Source: Alphaproteobacteria bacterium MedPE-SWcel (lineage in GTDB: Bacteria > Pseudomonadota > Alphaproteobacteria > Rhodobacterales > Rhodobacteraceae). Taken from it: 64,000 nt of DNA. The stretch spans positions 62,001 to 126,000 of the forward strand of contig MPDC01000002.1 of the NCBI GenBank assembly GCA_001874255.1, read 5' to 3'. The notes below the pieces were generated by a model that saw nothing but the letters and a program-made list of their open reading frames with translations, had not been told where the DNA came from and ran no database searches. The position numbers and the translations under genes are program-made. Positions 55,356-64,000 of the stretch are shown here, one piece after another (position 1 is the first letter of the stretch; each line of letters starts with the position of its first letter).

Positions 55356-55398
55356 CTGCACGTAGCCTGACAACACGCAGCCCCCTAGTGGAAGCCCC

Positions 55399-56625
55399 CT
55401 ATATGACGAATTGCGCCAGTGTCTCATCGCTGGTGATGTCCGTATAGGTGAACCCGGCAGCATCGAGTTGTTCAAAGAGTGGTGCGAAATTTTCTGGTTT
55501 CTTCGTTTCGATACCGATCAAGACAGACCCGAAATTTCGTGCGGATTTCTTCATATATTCAAATCTTGCGATGTCATCATCAGGGCCAAGAATATTGAGA
55601 AACTCCTTCAACGCGCCCGGGCGTTGTGGCAGTCGCAGCAGGAAGTATTTCTTCACGCCGGAGTAGCGCTGCGCGCGCTCCTTGACCTCTGGCAGGCGCT
55701 CGAAATCAAAATTCCCGCCGGATGTGATGCAAACAACCGTCTTGCCCTTGATCCACGTCCTCAAATCGCCCAGCGCCTCGACGGCCAGCGCTCCGGCGGG
55801 CTCCAGCACGATGCCTTCGACGTTCAGCATTTCAAGAATCGTCGTGCAAATCCGATCCTCTTCGACCGACAGCACATCCGGCAGCGGAACATGCCGCAGG
55901 TGATCAAAGGGAAGGGCACCGATGCGCCCGACGGCTGCCCCATCCACAAACGTGTCCACACGACCCAAGGCAACCGGGTGACCTGCTTCGAGGGCGGCCC
56001 GCAGACAAGCGCCGCCTTTGGGCTCCACGAACAGCGCATGAACGTCATCGCCAAAATACTGCGCAACCCCCGAGGACATGCCGCCCCCGCCGACCGGTAG
56101 AACAATATGATCCGGTGCCCGGCCAAGTTGTTCTTCAATTTCCACAGCAATCGACGCCTGGCCCTCGATGACATCCGCGTCATCGAAGGGTGACAAAAAA
56201 TACCCGCCTTCCTGTGCACACCAGTCCTGCGCCGCAGCGAGCGTGACATCGAAGTAGTCGCCAACAAGGTGGATTTCGATATTCTCACCGCCAAACATCC
56301 GCGTTTTTTGAATCTTTTGCTGGGGCGTGGTCACTGGCATGAAAATCACGCCACGCTTCCCCATTTGGCGGCACATGTAGGCCATGCCCTGCGCATGATT
56401 GCCCGCAGAGGCACAGACAAACAGATCCTTGCCTGCCTGTTTGCGCATGGCATTCAGGGCACCCCGGATTTTGTAGGATCTGACCGGGCTCAGATCCTCA
56501 CGCTTGAGGTAAATGTCCGCACCGAACCGGTTGGACAAAAGTTCATTTCTCTGCAGCGGCGTGGGCGGGAAGACATCGCGCATCGCCGCCTCGGCCGCCT
56601 TGGCCTGGGTCCGAAAACTGGTCAT
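55399..56625 (-). CDS. ilvA: Threonine ammonia-lyase (threonine deaminase)
   Basis: 408 residues from the ATG at 56625, matching the normal length. The PLP Lys is in SPVRSYKIRGALNAM near 58, the phosphate-binding loop is VGGGGMSSG near 190, and CITSGGNFDFERL is the later cofactor segment. The C-terminal 90 residues are a single ACT-like regulatory domain (FLLRLPQRPGALKEFLNILG), expected to bind isoleucine or valine. It makes 2-oxobutanoate for isoleucine. Confidence 0.94.
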   Translation of the reverse strand: MTSFRTQAKAAEAAMRDVFPPTPLQRNELLSNRFGADIYLKREDLSPVRSYKIRGALNAMRKQAGKDLFVCASAGNHAQGMAYMCRQMGKRGVIFMPVTTPQQKIQKTRMFGGENIEIHLVGDYFDVTLAAAQDWCAQEGGYFLSPFDDADVIEGQASIAVEIEEQLGRAPDHIVLPVGGGGMSSGVAQYFGDDVHALFVEPKGGACLRAALEAGHPVALGRVDTFVDGAAVGRIGALPFDHLRHVPLPDVLSVEEDRICTTILEMLNVEGIVLEPAGALAVEALGDLRTWIKGKTVVCITSGGNFDFERLPEVKERAQRYSGVKKYFLLRLPQRPGALKEFLNILGPDDDIARFEYMKKSARNFGSVLIGIETKKPENFAPLFEQLDAAGFTYTDITSDETLAQFVI

Positions 56626-56952
56626 GGGAACTAGGTGACCGATGCCCGCTGCCAAGGCAAGAGGCAGGCATCGCGCGAGATACGGAAATCCGGCGAAGAT
56701 CGCCCAACGGACACAGAGGCAATCAAACCGGCCCCATTCGCTCCGGATCATGGGGCTTGGCATCACCACGTGGATCGGCTGTGCTCAAACCGGAAAGGGC
56801 GGCGGCCCAGGCTGGTCGTTTGAATCCTATGAACACTTCGGTTGGAATCGGGAACATCAAAGCAGCGCCGTGACATTGGAAAACCCCTAATAACTTGCGC
56901 TCAGACGCAAAACGAGCTAGGGCGCTTGACGTTCTGACCAAGAGGAAAACCC
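56626..56952. other. Divergent spacer between ilvA and argG
   Basis: About 330 bases. One frame on the plus strand (56750-56890, 46 residues, begins MGLGITTWIGCAQTG) has no clear ribosome site and no recognised product. The remainder should hold the ilvA and argG promoters. I saw no leader-peptide or riboswitch structure that I could defend. Confidence 0.4.
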
Positions 56953-58179
56953 ATGTCCGCGCCCAAGAAAGTTGTGTTGGCCTACTCCGGTGGCCTTGAT
57001 ACCTCGATCATCCTGAAATGGCTGCAGACCGAATACGGCTGCGAGGTGATCACCTTTACGGCCGATCTCGGCCAGGGCGAGGAACTGGAACCGGCACGCA
57101 AAAAGGCAGAGCTCCTCGGCATCAAGCCGGAGAATATCTTTATCGAGGATATTCGCGAGGAGTTTGTCCGCGACTTCGTTTTCCCGATGTTTCGCGCCAA
57201 TGCGGTCTATGAGGGACTTTATCTGCTGGGCACCTCGATCGCACGTCCGCTGATTTCCAAACGCCTGGTCGAGATCGCCGAGGCCACCGGCGCCGACGCC
57301 GTGTCGCATGGGGCCACCGGGAAGGGCAATGATCAGGTGCGGTTCGAACTGTCGGCCTATGCGTTGAACCCGGACATCAAGGTGATCGCACCCTGGCGCG
57401 AGTGGGATCTGTCGTCGCGCACGAAGCTGCTGGAATTTGCCGAAGCGAACCAAATCCCGATCGCGAAAGACAAGCGCGGCGAGGCACCATTCTCGGTCGA
57501 TGCCAACCTTCTGCACACCTCCTCCGAGGGCAAGGTTCTGGAGGATCCGGCCGAAATGGCCCCGGACTACGTCTATCAGAGGACGGTCAACCCTGAGGAC
57601 GCGCCGAACGATCCGGAATTCATCGAAATCACCTTTGAAAAAGGCGATGCCGTGGCGATCAACGGCGCGGCGCTCAGCCCCGCGACGATCCTGACGCAGT
57701 TGAACGAATATGGCCGCAAACACGGCATTGGCCGACTGGATTTCGTCGAGAACCGCTTTGTCGGCATGAAATCACGTGGCATCTATGAAACGCCGGGCGG
57801 TGACATCCTGCTCGAAGCGCACCGCGGCATTGAACAGATCACACTCGACAGCGGTGCCGGGCACCTGAAGGATTCGATCATGCCGCGCTATGCCGAGCTG
57901 ATCTACAACGGCTTCTGGTATTCGCCAGAGCGTGAAATGCTGCAGGCCCTGATCGACAAAAGCCAGGAACATGTCACCGGTACGGTGCGCCTGAAGCTCT
58001 ACAAAGGCTCGGTCAAGACAGTCGGGCGCTGGTCCGATCACTCGCTCTATTCCGAAGCGCACGTGACCTTTGAAGAAGACGCAGGCGCCTATGATCAAAA
58101 GGATGCCGCAGGCTTTATCCAGCTGAACGCGCTGCGGCTGAAACTGCTCGCCACGCGCAACAAGCGTGTGAAATCTTGA
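56953..58179 (+). CDS. argG: Argininosuccinate synthase
   Basis: A 408-residue enzyme joining citrulline and aspartate with ATP. The ATP loop is [18 protein letters not shown] near residue 8; [33 protein letters not shown] and [23 protein letters not shown] follow in the family order. GAGGAAAA before the ATG is a good ribosome site. The next gene begins inside its stop (TTGA overlap). Confidence 0.98.
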   Translation: MSAPKKVVLAYSGGLDTSIILKWLQTEYGCEVITFTADLGQGEELEPARKKAELLGIKPENIFIEDIREEFVRDFVFPMFRANAVYEGLYLLGTSIARPLISKRLVEIAEATGADAVSHGATGKGNDQVRFELSAYALNPDIKVIAPWREWDLSSRTKLLEFAEANQIPIAKDKRGEAPFSVDANLLHTSSEGKVLEDPAEMAPDYVYQRTVNPEDAPNDPEFIEITFEKGDAVAINGAALSPATILTQLNEYGRKHGIGRLDFVENRFVGMKSRGIYETPGGDILLEAHRGIEQITLDSGAGHLKDSIMPRYAELIYNGFWYSPEREMLQALIDKSQEHVTGTVRLKLYKGSVKTVGRWSDHSLYSEAHVTFEEDAGAYDQKDAAGFIQLNALRLKLLATRNKRVKS

Positions 58180-58631
58180 CCTACGACGACGATCCTTTCG
58201 AAGACGATCTGGGCGAAGAGCTCGACATGTTTGTCGAGGCTCAGGACGCGGTTTGGCCCGATGTCCTGTCCGAACTGAAAGCCGGAAAGAAGACGAGCCA
58301 CTGGATGTGGTTCGTCTTTCCGCAGCTCGCAAGTCTGGGGCAATCGCCAATGTCGCAACTCTATGGCCTGGAAGATCTGCGCGAGGCAGAGCTGTATCTG
58401 GGCCACGATGTATTGCGCGCCCGTCTGATCGAAGTCTGCGATTTGGTGTTGACCCACAAAGGCCGCGCAGCCGATGCAATCCTTGGCCGGGTCGATGCAA
58501 AAAAGCTCCGGTCGTCCATGACGCTGTTCGCCGCTGCTCCGAACGCCCCTTCACAATGCGCATCGGTTCTTGCCGCGTTTTTCGACAGTATCCCGTGCGA
58601 GGCGACCATGCAGAACGTGGCACCCGTATGA
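58176..58631 (+). CDS. DUF1810 family protein
   Basis: 151 residues starting with a TTG that overlaps the argG stop by four bases. The domain is recognised by [34 protein letters not shown], followed by [28 protein letters not shown]. These proteins are related to the macrodomain-linked NADAR-like group of unknown role. Translational coupling to argG suggests steady low expression. Confidence 0.9.
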   Translation: MTYDDDPFEDDLGEELDMFVEAQDAVWPDVLSELKAGKKTSHWMWFVFPQLASLGQSPMSQLYGLEDLREAELYLGHDVLRARLIEVCDLVLTHKGRAADAILGRVDAKKLRSSMTLFAAAPNAPSQCASVLAAFFDSIPCEATMQNVAPV

Positions 58632-58741
58632 TCCCTGCCCGGGGTGGTGAACATGACAATTTGAAATCAAAACATCTGTCGCCTCCGACGCAAAATTTGC
58701 TAAACTCCTCATTATAGAGAACAATGTCCTAGGGGAACGCA

Positions 58742-59128
58742 ATGAAGCCTTTGATCCTGAGCGGCCTTTTGGCCTGTCTCACCACACCGGCTTTGGCAGA
58801 TTTCAGAATCTGCAACGAAACCGGCCGCAAAACCTTTGCGGCGATCGGGTACAAAGACGGCGGCGAGTGGATTTCAGAAGGCTGGTGGACGATCCAACCG
58901 GGCAAATGCAGTGTCCCTATCGTCGGCGACCTGACGAACCGCTACTACTATGTCCGCGCCGAAAGTGAGACCGGAAATTGGACCGGTGACTATTCCTTCT
59001 GCTACATCACCGATGCCTTTACGATCCGAGGCGACGAAAATTGCACCTCACGCGGCTACAAGACCGGTGGTTTCCTTGAAATCGACACCGGAGATGCCCT
59101 GGACTGGACGCAGAACCTCTCGGATTGA
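58742..59128 (+). CDS. DUF1036 exported protein
   Basis: 128 residues with a signal peptide (LILSGLLACLTTPALA). The DUF1036 domain is FRICNETGRKTFAAIGYKDGGEWISEGWWTIQPGKC, with two further Cys near YSFCYITDAF and ENCTSRGY; these probably form disulfides in the periplasm. Its function is unknown. AGGGGAACGCA precedes the ATG. Confidence 0.92.
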   Translation: MKPLILSGLLACLTTPALADFRICNETGRKTFAAIGYKDGGEWISEGWWTIQPGKCSVPIVGDLTNRYYYVRAESETGNWTGDYSFCYITDAFTIRGDENCTSRGYKTGGFLEIDTGDALDWTQNLSD

Positions 59129-59241
59129 TCCTGTCCCAATTTGATCCGTTCCCTTTGGTCATCCTTGTCACGGCGGCCTGTCGGCTCATATGGCTGACGT
59201 CATGTGGCTGAAACTGCCAGATGTGCAGGGAGAGGGATCAA

Positions 59242-59523
59242 ATGCTAGAGGATATCGCGACAGGCATCCGCGACGGTCTGAACGGAAAGACATTCGAAGG
59301 CTCGATGACATTCGATTGCGGTCCGGACGGCGTGATTGTCCTGGATAACGGGGCGGTCTCGACAGAGGCGCAGCCGACGGACTGTACGCTACGTCTCAGC
59401 ACAGAAAACCTCAAGAAGCTTCTCCGTGGTCAATTGAACCCCATGACCGCCGTCATGATGGGAAAGATCAAGATTTCCGGTGATATGGGCGTGGCCATGA
59501 AGTTGGGCAAACTCATCGGCTGA
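59242..59523 (+). CDS. SCP2 sterol-carrier-domain protein
   Basis: 93 residues from the ATG at 59242, which has GAGAGGGA upstream. It is a single SCP-2 fold: GKTFEGSMTFDCGPDGVIVLDNG, then DCTLRLSTENLKKLLRGQLNPMTAVMMGKIKISGDMGVAMKL. It probably binds a lipid or fatty acyl group; the ligand is unknown. Confidence 0.92.
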   Translation: MLEDIATGIRDGLNGKTFEGSMTFDCGPDGVIVLDNGAVSTEAQPTDCTLRLSTENLKKLLRGQLNPMTAVMMGKIKISGDMGVAMKLGKLIG

Positions 59524-59541
59524 ACCGGCTGCTTTGGGTGG

Positions 59542-60255
59542 TCAGATTTTGATCGCCTGCAATTCCTCGTAGAATGCCATTGCGTCGTTCAGGACAGGCT
59601 GCAGAGTGTCCGGGACATCCGGCAACGCGCCCTCGGGGCCTGCAAACCCGGTGGAATTCCACACTGCACCGTACCAATGGGCCGCCCATACGCCGTCATC
59701 GGGATGACCGCCGCGCGGCCAGCTCAACATTTCGGGAGAGAACGGCAGGCCGATCGCGTCGCACAGAGCCTCAAGCCGGCGCGATGGGTCCTGCCGGATG
59801 TCATGACTGTCAATAACAGTGGCAGGCGTCTTCCAGGCCTGCAGCTGCTGTATCAGCTCCCACTGTTGACGAAAGCCGATGTCCTCCAAGCCGACATCGG
59901 CGTATTTCGCCGCGAAGGACGCAATCACGCGGGCGGGATGCCGGATCAGAAAAACATTGGTCACTTGGCGCATCCAGTCGCGAGGCACGCCCTCGATCAT
60001 ATGTTGCGTCATATGCTTTTGGTAAAAATGCGGCTTGGCGCCAGGTATCGGACCCAATAACGCGTTTGCGACGGCTTCGGGGTCACGCGACTGGCTGTCG
60101 AGAATCTCCTCGCGCATGGGATGCTGCAACCCCGTAAGCGTCAGATAGGACGCATAAAATGGCTCATCCACGACGGCGCAATCGCTGCGGGCGCCAAAGG
60201 CGTACATCATGGCCGTGGACAGATTTCTGGGCCCCGACCACATTGCAATCCGCAT
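59542..60255 (-). CDS. Sulfotransferase-like P-loop protein
   Basis: 237 residues from the ATG at 60255, with AGGAAGCGGACA upstream. The PAPS-loop-like start is MRIAMWSGPRNLSTAMMYAF; VVDEPFYASYL and VFLIRHPARVIASFAAKY follow, the latter the typical 3'-phosphate-binding segment. Related proteins are annotated as sulfotransferase family or, by old error, as branched-chain aminotransferase-like. Substrate unknown. Confidence 0.85.
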   Translation of the reverse strand: MRIAMWSGPRNLSTAMMYAFGARSDCAVVDEPFYASYLTLTGLQHPMREEILDSQSRDPEAVANALLGPIPGAKPHFYQKHMTQHMIEGVPRDWMRQVTNVFLIRHPARVIASFAAKYADVGLEDIGFRQQWELIQQLQAWKTPATVIDSHDIRQDPSRRLEALCDAIGLPFSPEMLSWPRGGHPDDGVWAAHWYGAVWNSTGFAGPEGALPDVPDTLQPVLNDAMAFYEELQAIKI

Positions 60256-60384
60256 TGTCCGCTTCCTCTCGTTGTGCGCTCCCTGGCCGACGCTAGAAGA
60301 AAGGCGACGCCGATCCAAGGTCTAAACCCGTCGCCATCAACGGGCATACGGCGGCAGAGTCATAGCCGTCATAGCTCGTTCAAT

Positions 60385-61257
60385 TCAGAAACGGGCGTCC
60401 TGAACCTCTTTCAAATCCGGGATAACGTCGGCCGCCCCGTGGCGCGTCACCATCAAGGCCCCCGCACGGGCCGCCAGCGCCATTGCCTGCGGCATTGGCA
60501 GGCCTCGATCCAACGCAGCCAGCACGTATCCGGTAAACGTGTCCCCGGCTCCGGTTGTATCGACCGGTGTCACGCTCAGAGCCGGAGTATCGCTCACACT
60601 ATGGGTGCGGGCATCGAAATGGCGGGCTCCCCTGGCGCCCAAGGTCACGATCACATCGTCGACGCCAAGCTCCTGCGCCGCTTTGCCTGTGGCCTGTTCA
60701 AGCTGTGCGGCTTCTACCTCGTTCAGGAACAAAAGGTCCGTGAATGGCAGAACCGCTTGAACAGCGCGGGCGTCGAATGGCGCCGCTGCATAGGCCACAC
60801 GAAGCCCCAACTGCCGCCCGATCTTTGCGGCTTCGGCCTGCATGTTGGTTTCATTCTGCATCAAAAGGATGTCTCCGGAATTGGCCGTCGACAGTGCCGT
60901 TCCGATCTGGGCGTCCGTCAGCGCCCGATTGGCGCCCGGAAAAAGAATGATCTGATTTTCCCCGGCCGGATCGACGGCAATGATCGCATGGCCTGTCGCC
61001 GTGGCGGTCTTGGCGATATGGCGGGTATCGACCCCGTATTCCGTCAACCGATCGACTGTCCACTGTCCCTCTGGGCCGACTGCCCCGATGTGGCAGACGT
61101 GCGCGCCGGCCCGGGCCGCGGCCACCGACATGTTTGCCCCCTTGCCGCCAAGCCCCTGATCAAAGGATGTGGCCGCCAGTGTTTCACCTGGTTCAGGCAT
61201 ATGTGGCAGGGCGTAAACCATATCGACATTGATCGAGCCGAGATTCCAGATTGCCAT
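60385..61257 (-). CDS. rbsK: Ribokinase (PfkB-family sugar kinase)
   Basis: 290 residues from the ATG at 61257, with AGGAGCACATCTG upstream. PfkB motif 1 is DQGLGGKGANMSVAAARAGAHV near 36; motif 2 is DTTGAGDTFTGYVLAAL near 240, with the catalytic Asp. NxDMVYALPHMPEPGET at the start fits ribokinase. It is 17 bases downstream of maeB and may be co-transcribed. Another sugar or nucleoside cannot be ruled out. Confidence 0.87.
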   Translation of the reverse strand: MAIWNLGSINVDMVYALPHMPEPGETLAATSFDQGLGGKGANMSVAAARAGAHVCHIGAVGPEGQWTVDRLTEYGVDTRHIAKTATATGHAIIAVDPAGENQIILFPGANRALTDAQIGTALSTANSGDILLMQNETNMQAEAAKIGRQLGLRVAYAAAPFDARAVQAVLPFTDLLFLNEVEAAQLEQATGKAAQELGVDDVIVTLGARGARHFDARTHSVSDTPALSVTPVDTTGAGDTFTGYVLAALDRGLPMPQAMALAARAGALMVTRHGAADVIPDLKEVQDARF

Positions 61258-61274
61258 CAGATGTGCTCCTTCTG

Positions 61275-63530
61275 TCAGCCAATATTGCAGGCCGCCAAAA
61301 CGGCCATGTTCAGGATGTCGTTGGCTGTTGCAGTGGTCGAACAAATCTGGATCGGCTTGTCGACCCCTGACAGGATCGGGCCGACGACCGTGGCACCGCC
61401 CATCTCCTGCATCAGTTTGACCGAAATCGAGGCGGAATGCCGGGCCGGCACCACCAGAATATTTGCCGGGCCCGACAGGCGCTGGAATGGGTAGTTCTGC
61501 TGGGCGTTGGCATTCAGCGCCACATCCACGGTCATCTCGCCTTCGTATTCGAAATCGACACCCCGCTTGTCGAGAACCGTCGGCGCGATATGCATCTTCT
61601 CCGCCCGCTCGGACACCGGGTATCCAAAGGTCGAGAAGCTGACAAAGGCCACCCGCGGGTCCAGCCCCATATGCCTGGCCACGCCCGCCGCCCGCTCTGC
61701 AATGGTCGCAAGATCGTTTTCATCCGGCCATTCATGCACCAATGTATCGCCAATCAGCACGATCCGGCCATTGTGCAGGAGGGCCGTCACACCGGCCACC
61801 CCATGCTCTGCGTCGGCATCAAACACATGATTTATACGGTCAAGCACATGCGCGGACTTGCGAGTCGCGCCGGATACCAGGCCGTCGCCATGTCCATGTG
61901 CCAGCATCAGCGCCGAAAACACATGCCGGTCGCGCCCCACCAAACGGTGAATATCCTTGTTGTCGAACCCCTTGCGGTTCAGCCGCTCATAGAGAAAATC
62001 CTTGTAGGTTTCAAAATGCTGCGTCCTGGCGGCATTGACCACCTCCAACTCGCGGACGGCGTCTCCAAGGCCTGCTTCTTCCAGCTTGATCTTCACATCT
62101 TCCTGCCGGCCGACCACCAGCGCCTTGCCAAATCCGGACCGCTGATAGGTGACGGCAGCGCGCAACACCCGAGGATCGTCACCTTCGGCAAAAATCATCC
62201 GGGATTGAGCGGCACGCGCACGCGCGTTCAGGCCCCGAAGGATGGATTGCGTCGGGTCCATGCGACCGCGCAAACCGTGCTCGTAGGCATCCATATCGAT
62301 GATCGGACGACGGGCCACGCCTGTGTCCATTCCCGCCCGCGCCACGGCCGGCGGGATACGATGGATCAAACGCGGGTCAAATGGCGTCGGGATAATATAG
62401 TCACGACCAAAGGTCAGCGACTTGCCATATGCCAAGGCCACCTCATCCGGGACGTCCTCTCGCGCAAGGCGCGCCAGCGCATGGGCACAGGCAATCTTCA
62501 TTTCATCGTTGATTGCACGGGCATGAATATCGAGCGCGCCCCGGAACAGATAGGGAAAGCCAAGAACGTTGTTCACCTGGTTCGGATAGTCCGAACGCCC
62601 CGTGGCAACGATTGCATCAACCCGGACCTCATGCGCCTCTTCCGGCGTGATTTCCGGATCCGGGTTCGCCATCGCAAAAATCACCGGATTGTCGGCCATG
62701 GATTTCACCATGTCCTGCGTCACCGCCCCTTTGACAGAGACACCGAGGAAAACATCCGCGCCCCGCATGGCCTCTTCGAGCGTGCGCAGCTCGGTCTGGA
62801 TCGCGTGGGCCGATTTCCACTGGTTCATGCCCTCGGTGCGCCCCTGATAGATCACGCCCTTGGTATCGCAGACCACGCAATTGTCGTGCCGGGCCCCCAT
62901 GGATTTCAGCAGTTCGATACAGGCGATTCCCGCCGCCCCTGCCCCGTTCAGGACAATCTTCACATCCTCAATCTTCTTGTCGGACAGATGCAGCGCATTG
63001 AGCAAGCCCGCCGCACAAATCACGGCGGTGCCATGCTGGTCGTCGTGAAAGACCGGGATATCCATCTCTTCCTTGAGACGCTGTTCGATGATGAAACATT
63101 CCGGCGCCTTGATATCTTCGAGGTTGATGCCGCCAAATGTCGGACCCATCAATCGAACCGCGCGGCAGAACTCGTCCGGATCTTCGGTATCAAGCTCTAT
63201 GTCGATGGAATTCACATCCGCAAACCGTTTGAAGAGCACCGACTTGCCCTCCATCACAGGTTTTGACCCCAAAGCGCCGAGGTTGCCAAGCCCAAGAACC
63301 GCGGTCCCGTTGGAGATCACCGCAACAAGATTTCCCTTGTTCGTATAGTCATATGCGGTTTCGGGATTTGCCGCGATGGCCTCGCACGGGACGGCCACAC
63401 CGGGAGAGTAGGCCAGTGACAGATCGCGTTGCGTTGTCATCGGAACCGTGGCCTGAACCTCCCACTTGCCGGGAGTAGGCTCAAGGTGAAAGGCCAGGGC
63501 CTCATCATCGGTGATCTTTGTCTTTGCCAT
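61275..63530 (-). CDS. maeB: NADP-dependent malic enzyme with C-terminal phosphotransacetylase-like domain
   Basis: 751 residues from the ATG at 63530, the usual MaeB length. The N-terminal malic enzyme (1-430) has YSPGVAVPCEAIAANPETAYDYTNKGN, FHDDQHGTAVICAAGLLNAL and the dinucleotide loop LNGAGAAGIACIELL. The C-terminal part (about 430-750) is a phosphotransacetylase fold thought to be regulatory by acetyl-CoA. It converts malate to pyruvate with NADPH. A longer in-frame start at 63626 is less likely. Confidence 0.96.
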   Translation of the reverse strand: MAKTKITDDEALAFHLEPTPGKWEVQATVPMTTQRDLSLAYSPGVAVPCEAIAANPETAYDYTNKGNLVAVISNGTAVLGLGNLGALGSKPVMEGKSVLFKRFADVNSIDIELDTEDPDEFCRAVRLMGPTFGGINLEDIKAPECFIIEQRLKEEMDIPVFHDDQHGTAVICAAGLLNALHLSDKKIEDVKIVLNGAGAAGIACIELLKSMGARHDNCVVCDTKGVIYQGRTEGMNQWKSAHAIQTELRTLEEAMRGADVFLGVSVKGAVTQDMVKSMADNPVIFAMANPDPEITPEEAHEVRVDAIVATGRSDYPNQVNNVLGFPYLFRGALDIHARAINDEMKIACAHALARLAREDVPDEVALAYGKSLTFGRDYIIPTPFDPRLIHRIPPAVARAGMDTGVARRPIIDMDAYEHGLRGRMDPTQSILRGLNARARAAQSRMIFAEGDDPRVLRAAVTYQRSGFGKALVVGRQEDVKIKLEEAGLGDAVRELEVVNAARTQHFETYKDFLYERLNRKGFDNKDIHRLVGRDRHVFSALMLAHGHGDGLVSGATRKSAHVLDRINHVFDADAEHGVAGVTALLHNGRIVLIGDTLVHEWPDENDLATIAERAAGVARHMGLDPRVAFVSFSTFGYPVSERAEKMHIAPTVLDKRGVDFEYEGEMTVDVALNANAQQNYPFQRLSGPANILVVPARHSASISVKLMQEMGGATVVGPILSGVDKPIQICSTTATANDILNMAVLAACNIG

Positions 63531-63853
63531 TTTGGGTCTCGTCCTCTCCTGCTCGAAGACTGTCATATCCCAGCTGCGTGCCCCTCTCAATCCACGGCAG
63601 TCACAATTCAAAATTTTGATTTTCATTCAAATACTGAGTTAAAATCGAAAGGGTTTGTCAAAGTTTCGCCCCATTTGAGACCCCGCACTGCTACAATTCT
63701 CTGGTGTTTGTTAACGGCACTTGAAGCCAAGTGGCGCAGCGGCCTTGCGGCTGATTGCACATGTCAGAACGGCATCCCCGCCAATTCAGGCCTCGCCTGG
63801 ACCGGCCAAGTGAAACAAGCAAACCAGATAATGGGTTATTTAGGGGTGCATAT
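63531..63853. other. Divergent spacer between maeB and the flagellin gene
   Basis: About 320 bases with no convincing gene. It is AT-rich near 63600-63660 and carries a CtrA-like box at 63711-63725. It should hold the promoters of maeB and of the flagellin gene; no clean sigma-28 or sigma-54 promoter could be recognised. Confidence 0.5.
63711..63725. promoter_or_regulatory. Near-match to a CtrA box before the flagellin gene
   Basis: TTAACGGCACTTGAA is TTAA-N7-TGAA, one base off the TTAA-N7-TTAA pattern, about 130 bases before the flagellin start. CtrA activates flagellar genes in this family, so the place is right, but the match is imperfect. Confidence 0.3.
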
Positions 63854-64000
63854 ATGACCAGTATAAATACCAATCAGGGCGCAGATATTGCGCTTCGCGT
63901 CCTCTCCGACACGCAAATGGAGAAGGAAGATGTCCAGGACGATATTTCCACGGGCAAGGATGTTGACAAAGCCAAGGACGCGCCAGCGATCTGGGCGATC
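63854..64000 (+). CDS. Flagellin, N-terminal part (continues beyond window)
   Basis: 49 residues from the ATG at 63854, which has AGGGG upstream, open to the window edge. The start MTSINTNQGADIALRVLSDT and the later DDISTGKDVDKAKDAPAIWAI follow the conserved N-terminal D0/D1 helix of Rhodobacteraceae flagellin (SINTN...A..AL..L, ISTG..V..AKD.PA.WAI). The middle and C-terminus are not visible, so a hook-associated relative is possible. Confidence 0.8.
   Translation, partial: MTSINTNQGADIALRVLSDTQMEKEDVQDDISTGKDVDKAKDAPAIWAI

Noticed and set aside
61437-63266. A plus-strand open frame of about 600 codons opposite maeB
   Set aside because: Antisense of a certain gene; the translated text is not protein-like and has no ribosome site.
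63728-63750. TGGCGC...TTGC sequence before the flagellin gene as a sigma-54 promoter
   Set aside because: The GG and GC elements are 12 bases apart instead of 10, so it does not fit.

Overview
The window reads as a chromosomal stretch of an alphaproteobacterium of the Rhodobacteraceae (Roseobacter group). The signs are the high GC, the bcsA-bcsB-bcsZ cellulose operon, an alphaproteobacterial Mic60/mitofilin-type gene beside hemD, a BioR-type box before bioMNY, CtrA-type boxes, and a flagellin N-terminus typical of the group. It is dense core genome with little mobile DNA. I see no tRNA, rRNA, CRISPR array or prophage.

Layout. 1-7034 (minus): cellulose production, with a BcsN-like lipoprotein, the c-di-GMP-responsive synthase BcsA, BcsB, the GH8 endoglucanase BcsZ, and an exported repeat protein cut by the window edge. 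Divergent at 7551-9409 are a small membrane protein and a chemoreceptor; the spacer holds a CtrA-type box and a duplicated 13-bp element. 9666-15808 (minus): asparaginase, a TviB-type sugar-nucleotide dehydrogenase, and an AruH/AruI-like arginine transamination pair with a TetR regulator, separated by a fossil Nudix gene. 16079-20593 (plus): molybdate transporter modABC, a BioR box on the modC stop, then biotin transporter bioMNY. 20707-24271 (minus): HemY-type TPR protein, Mic60-like protein with a hexanucleotide tandem repeat, and hemD; divergent are tsaD, gpsA and a YciI protein.

26677-27514 holds an IS3 transposase remnant and the infB terminator. 27515-32909 (minus) is rimP-nusA-ylxR-infB, headed by a promoter and a terminator that looks like an attenuator. 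Next are an anti-sigma/ECF sigma pair (the sigma gene has no normal start codon), a peptide-binding protein, prolyl iminopeptidase, ubiG, a MarR regulator, nitrilase, glutaredoxin, comF, an NDUFAF5-like protein and hemH.

42033-53567: small exported protein, two YkuD L,D-transpeptidases around a CAP-domain lipoprotein, a bacterial voltage-gated sodium channel, an rRNA methyltransferase, a paired ABC exporter, cca-nudix-hslO, and a further Nudix gene. 53587-55355: divergent REC-PP2C phosphatase and Hpt genes resembling RbaY/HsbR-HptB partner-switching modules. 55399-63530: ilvA, argG, several small conserved proteins, a ribokinase and MaeB; a flagellin gene begins at 63854.

Common threads: the sessile/motile choice (cellulose, c-di-GMP, chemoreceptor, CtrA boxes, PP2C/Hpt switch, flagellin), haem and cofactor supply (hemD, hemH, mod, bio), and the core transcription-translation operon. 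No clearly new multi-gene system stands out. The best leads are the PP2C/Hpt pair, the sigma gene without a canonical start, the rimP leader attenuator and the CtrA-type boxes at motility/cellulose genes.
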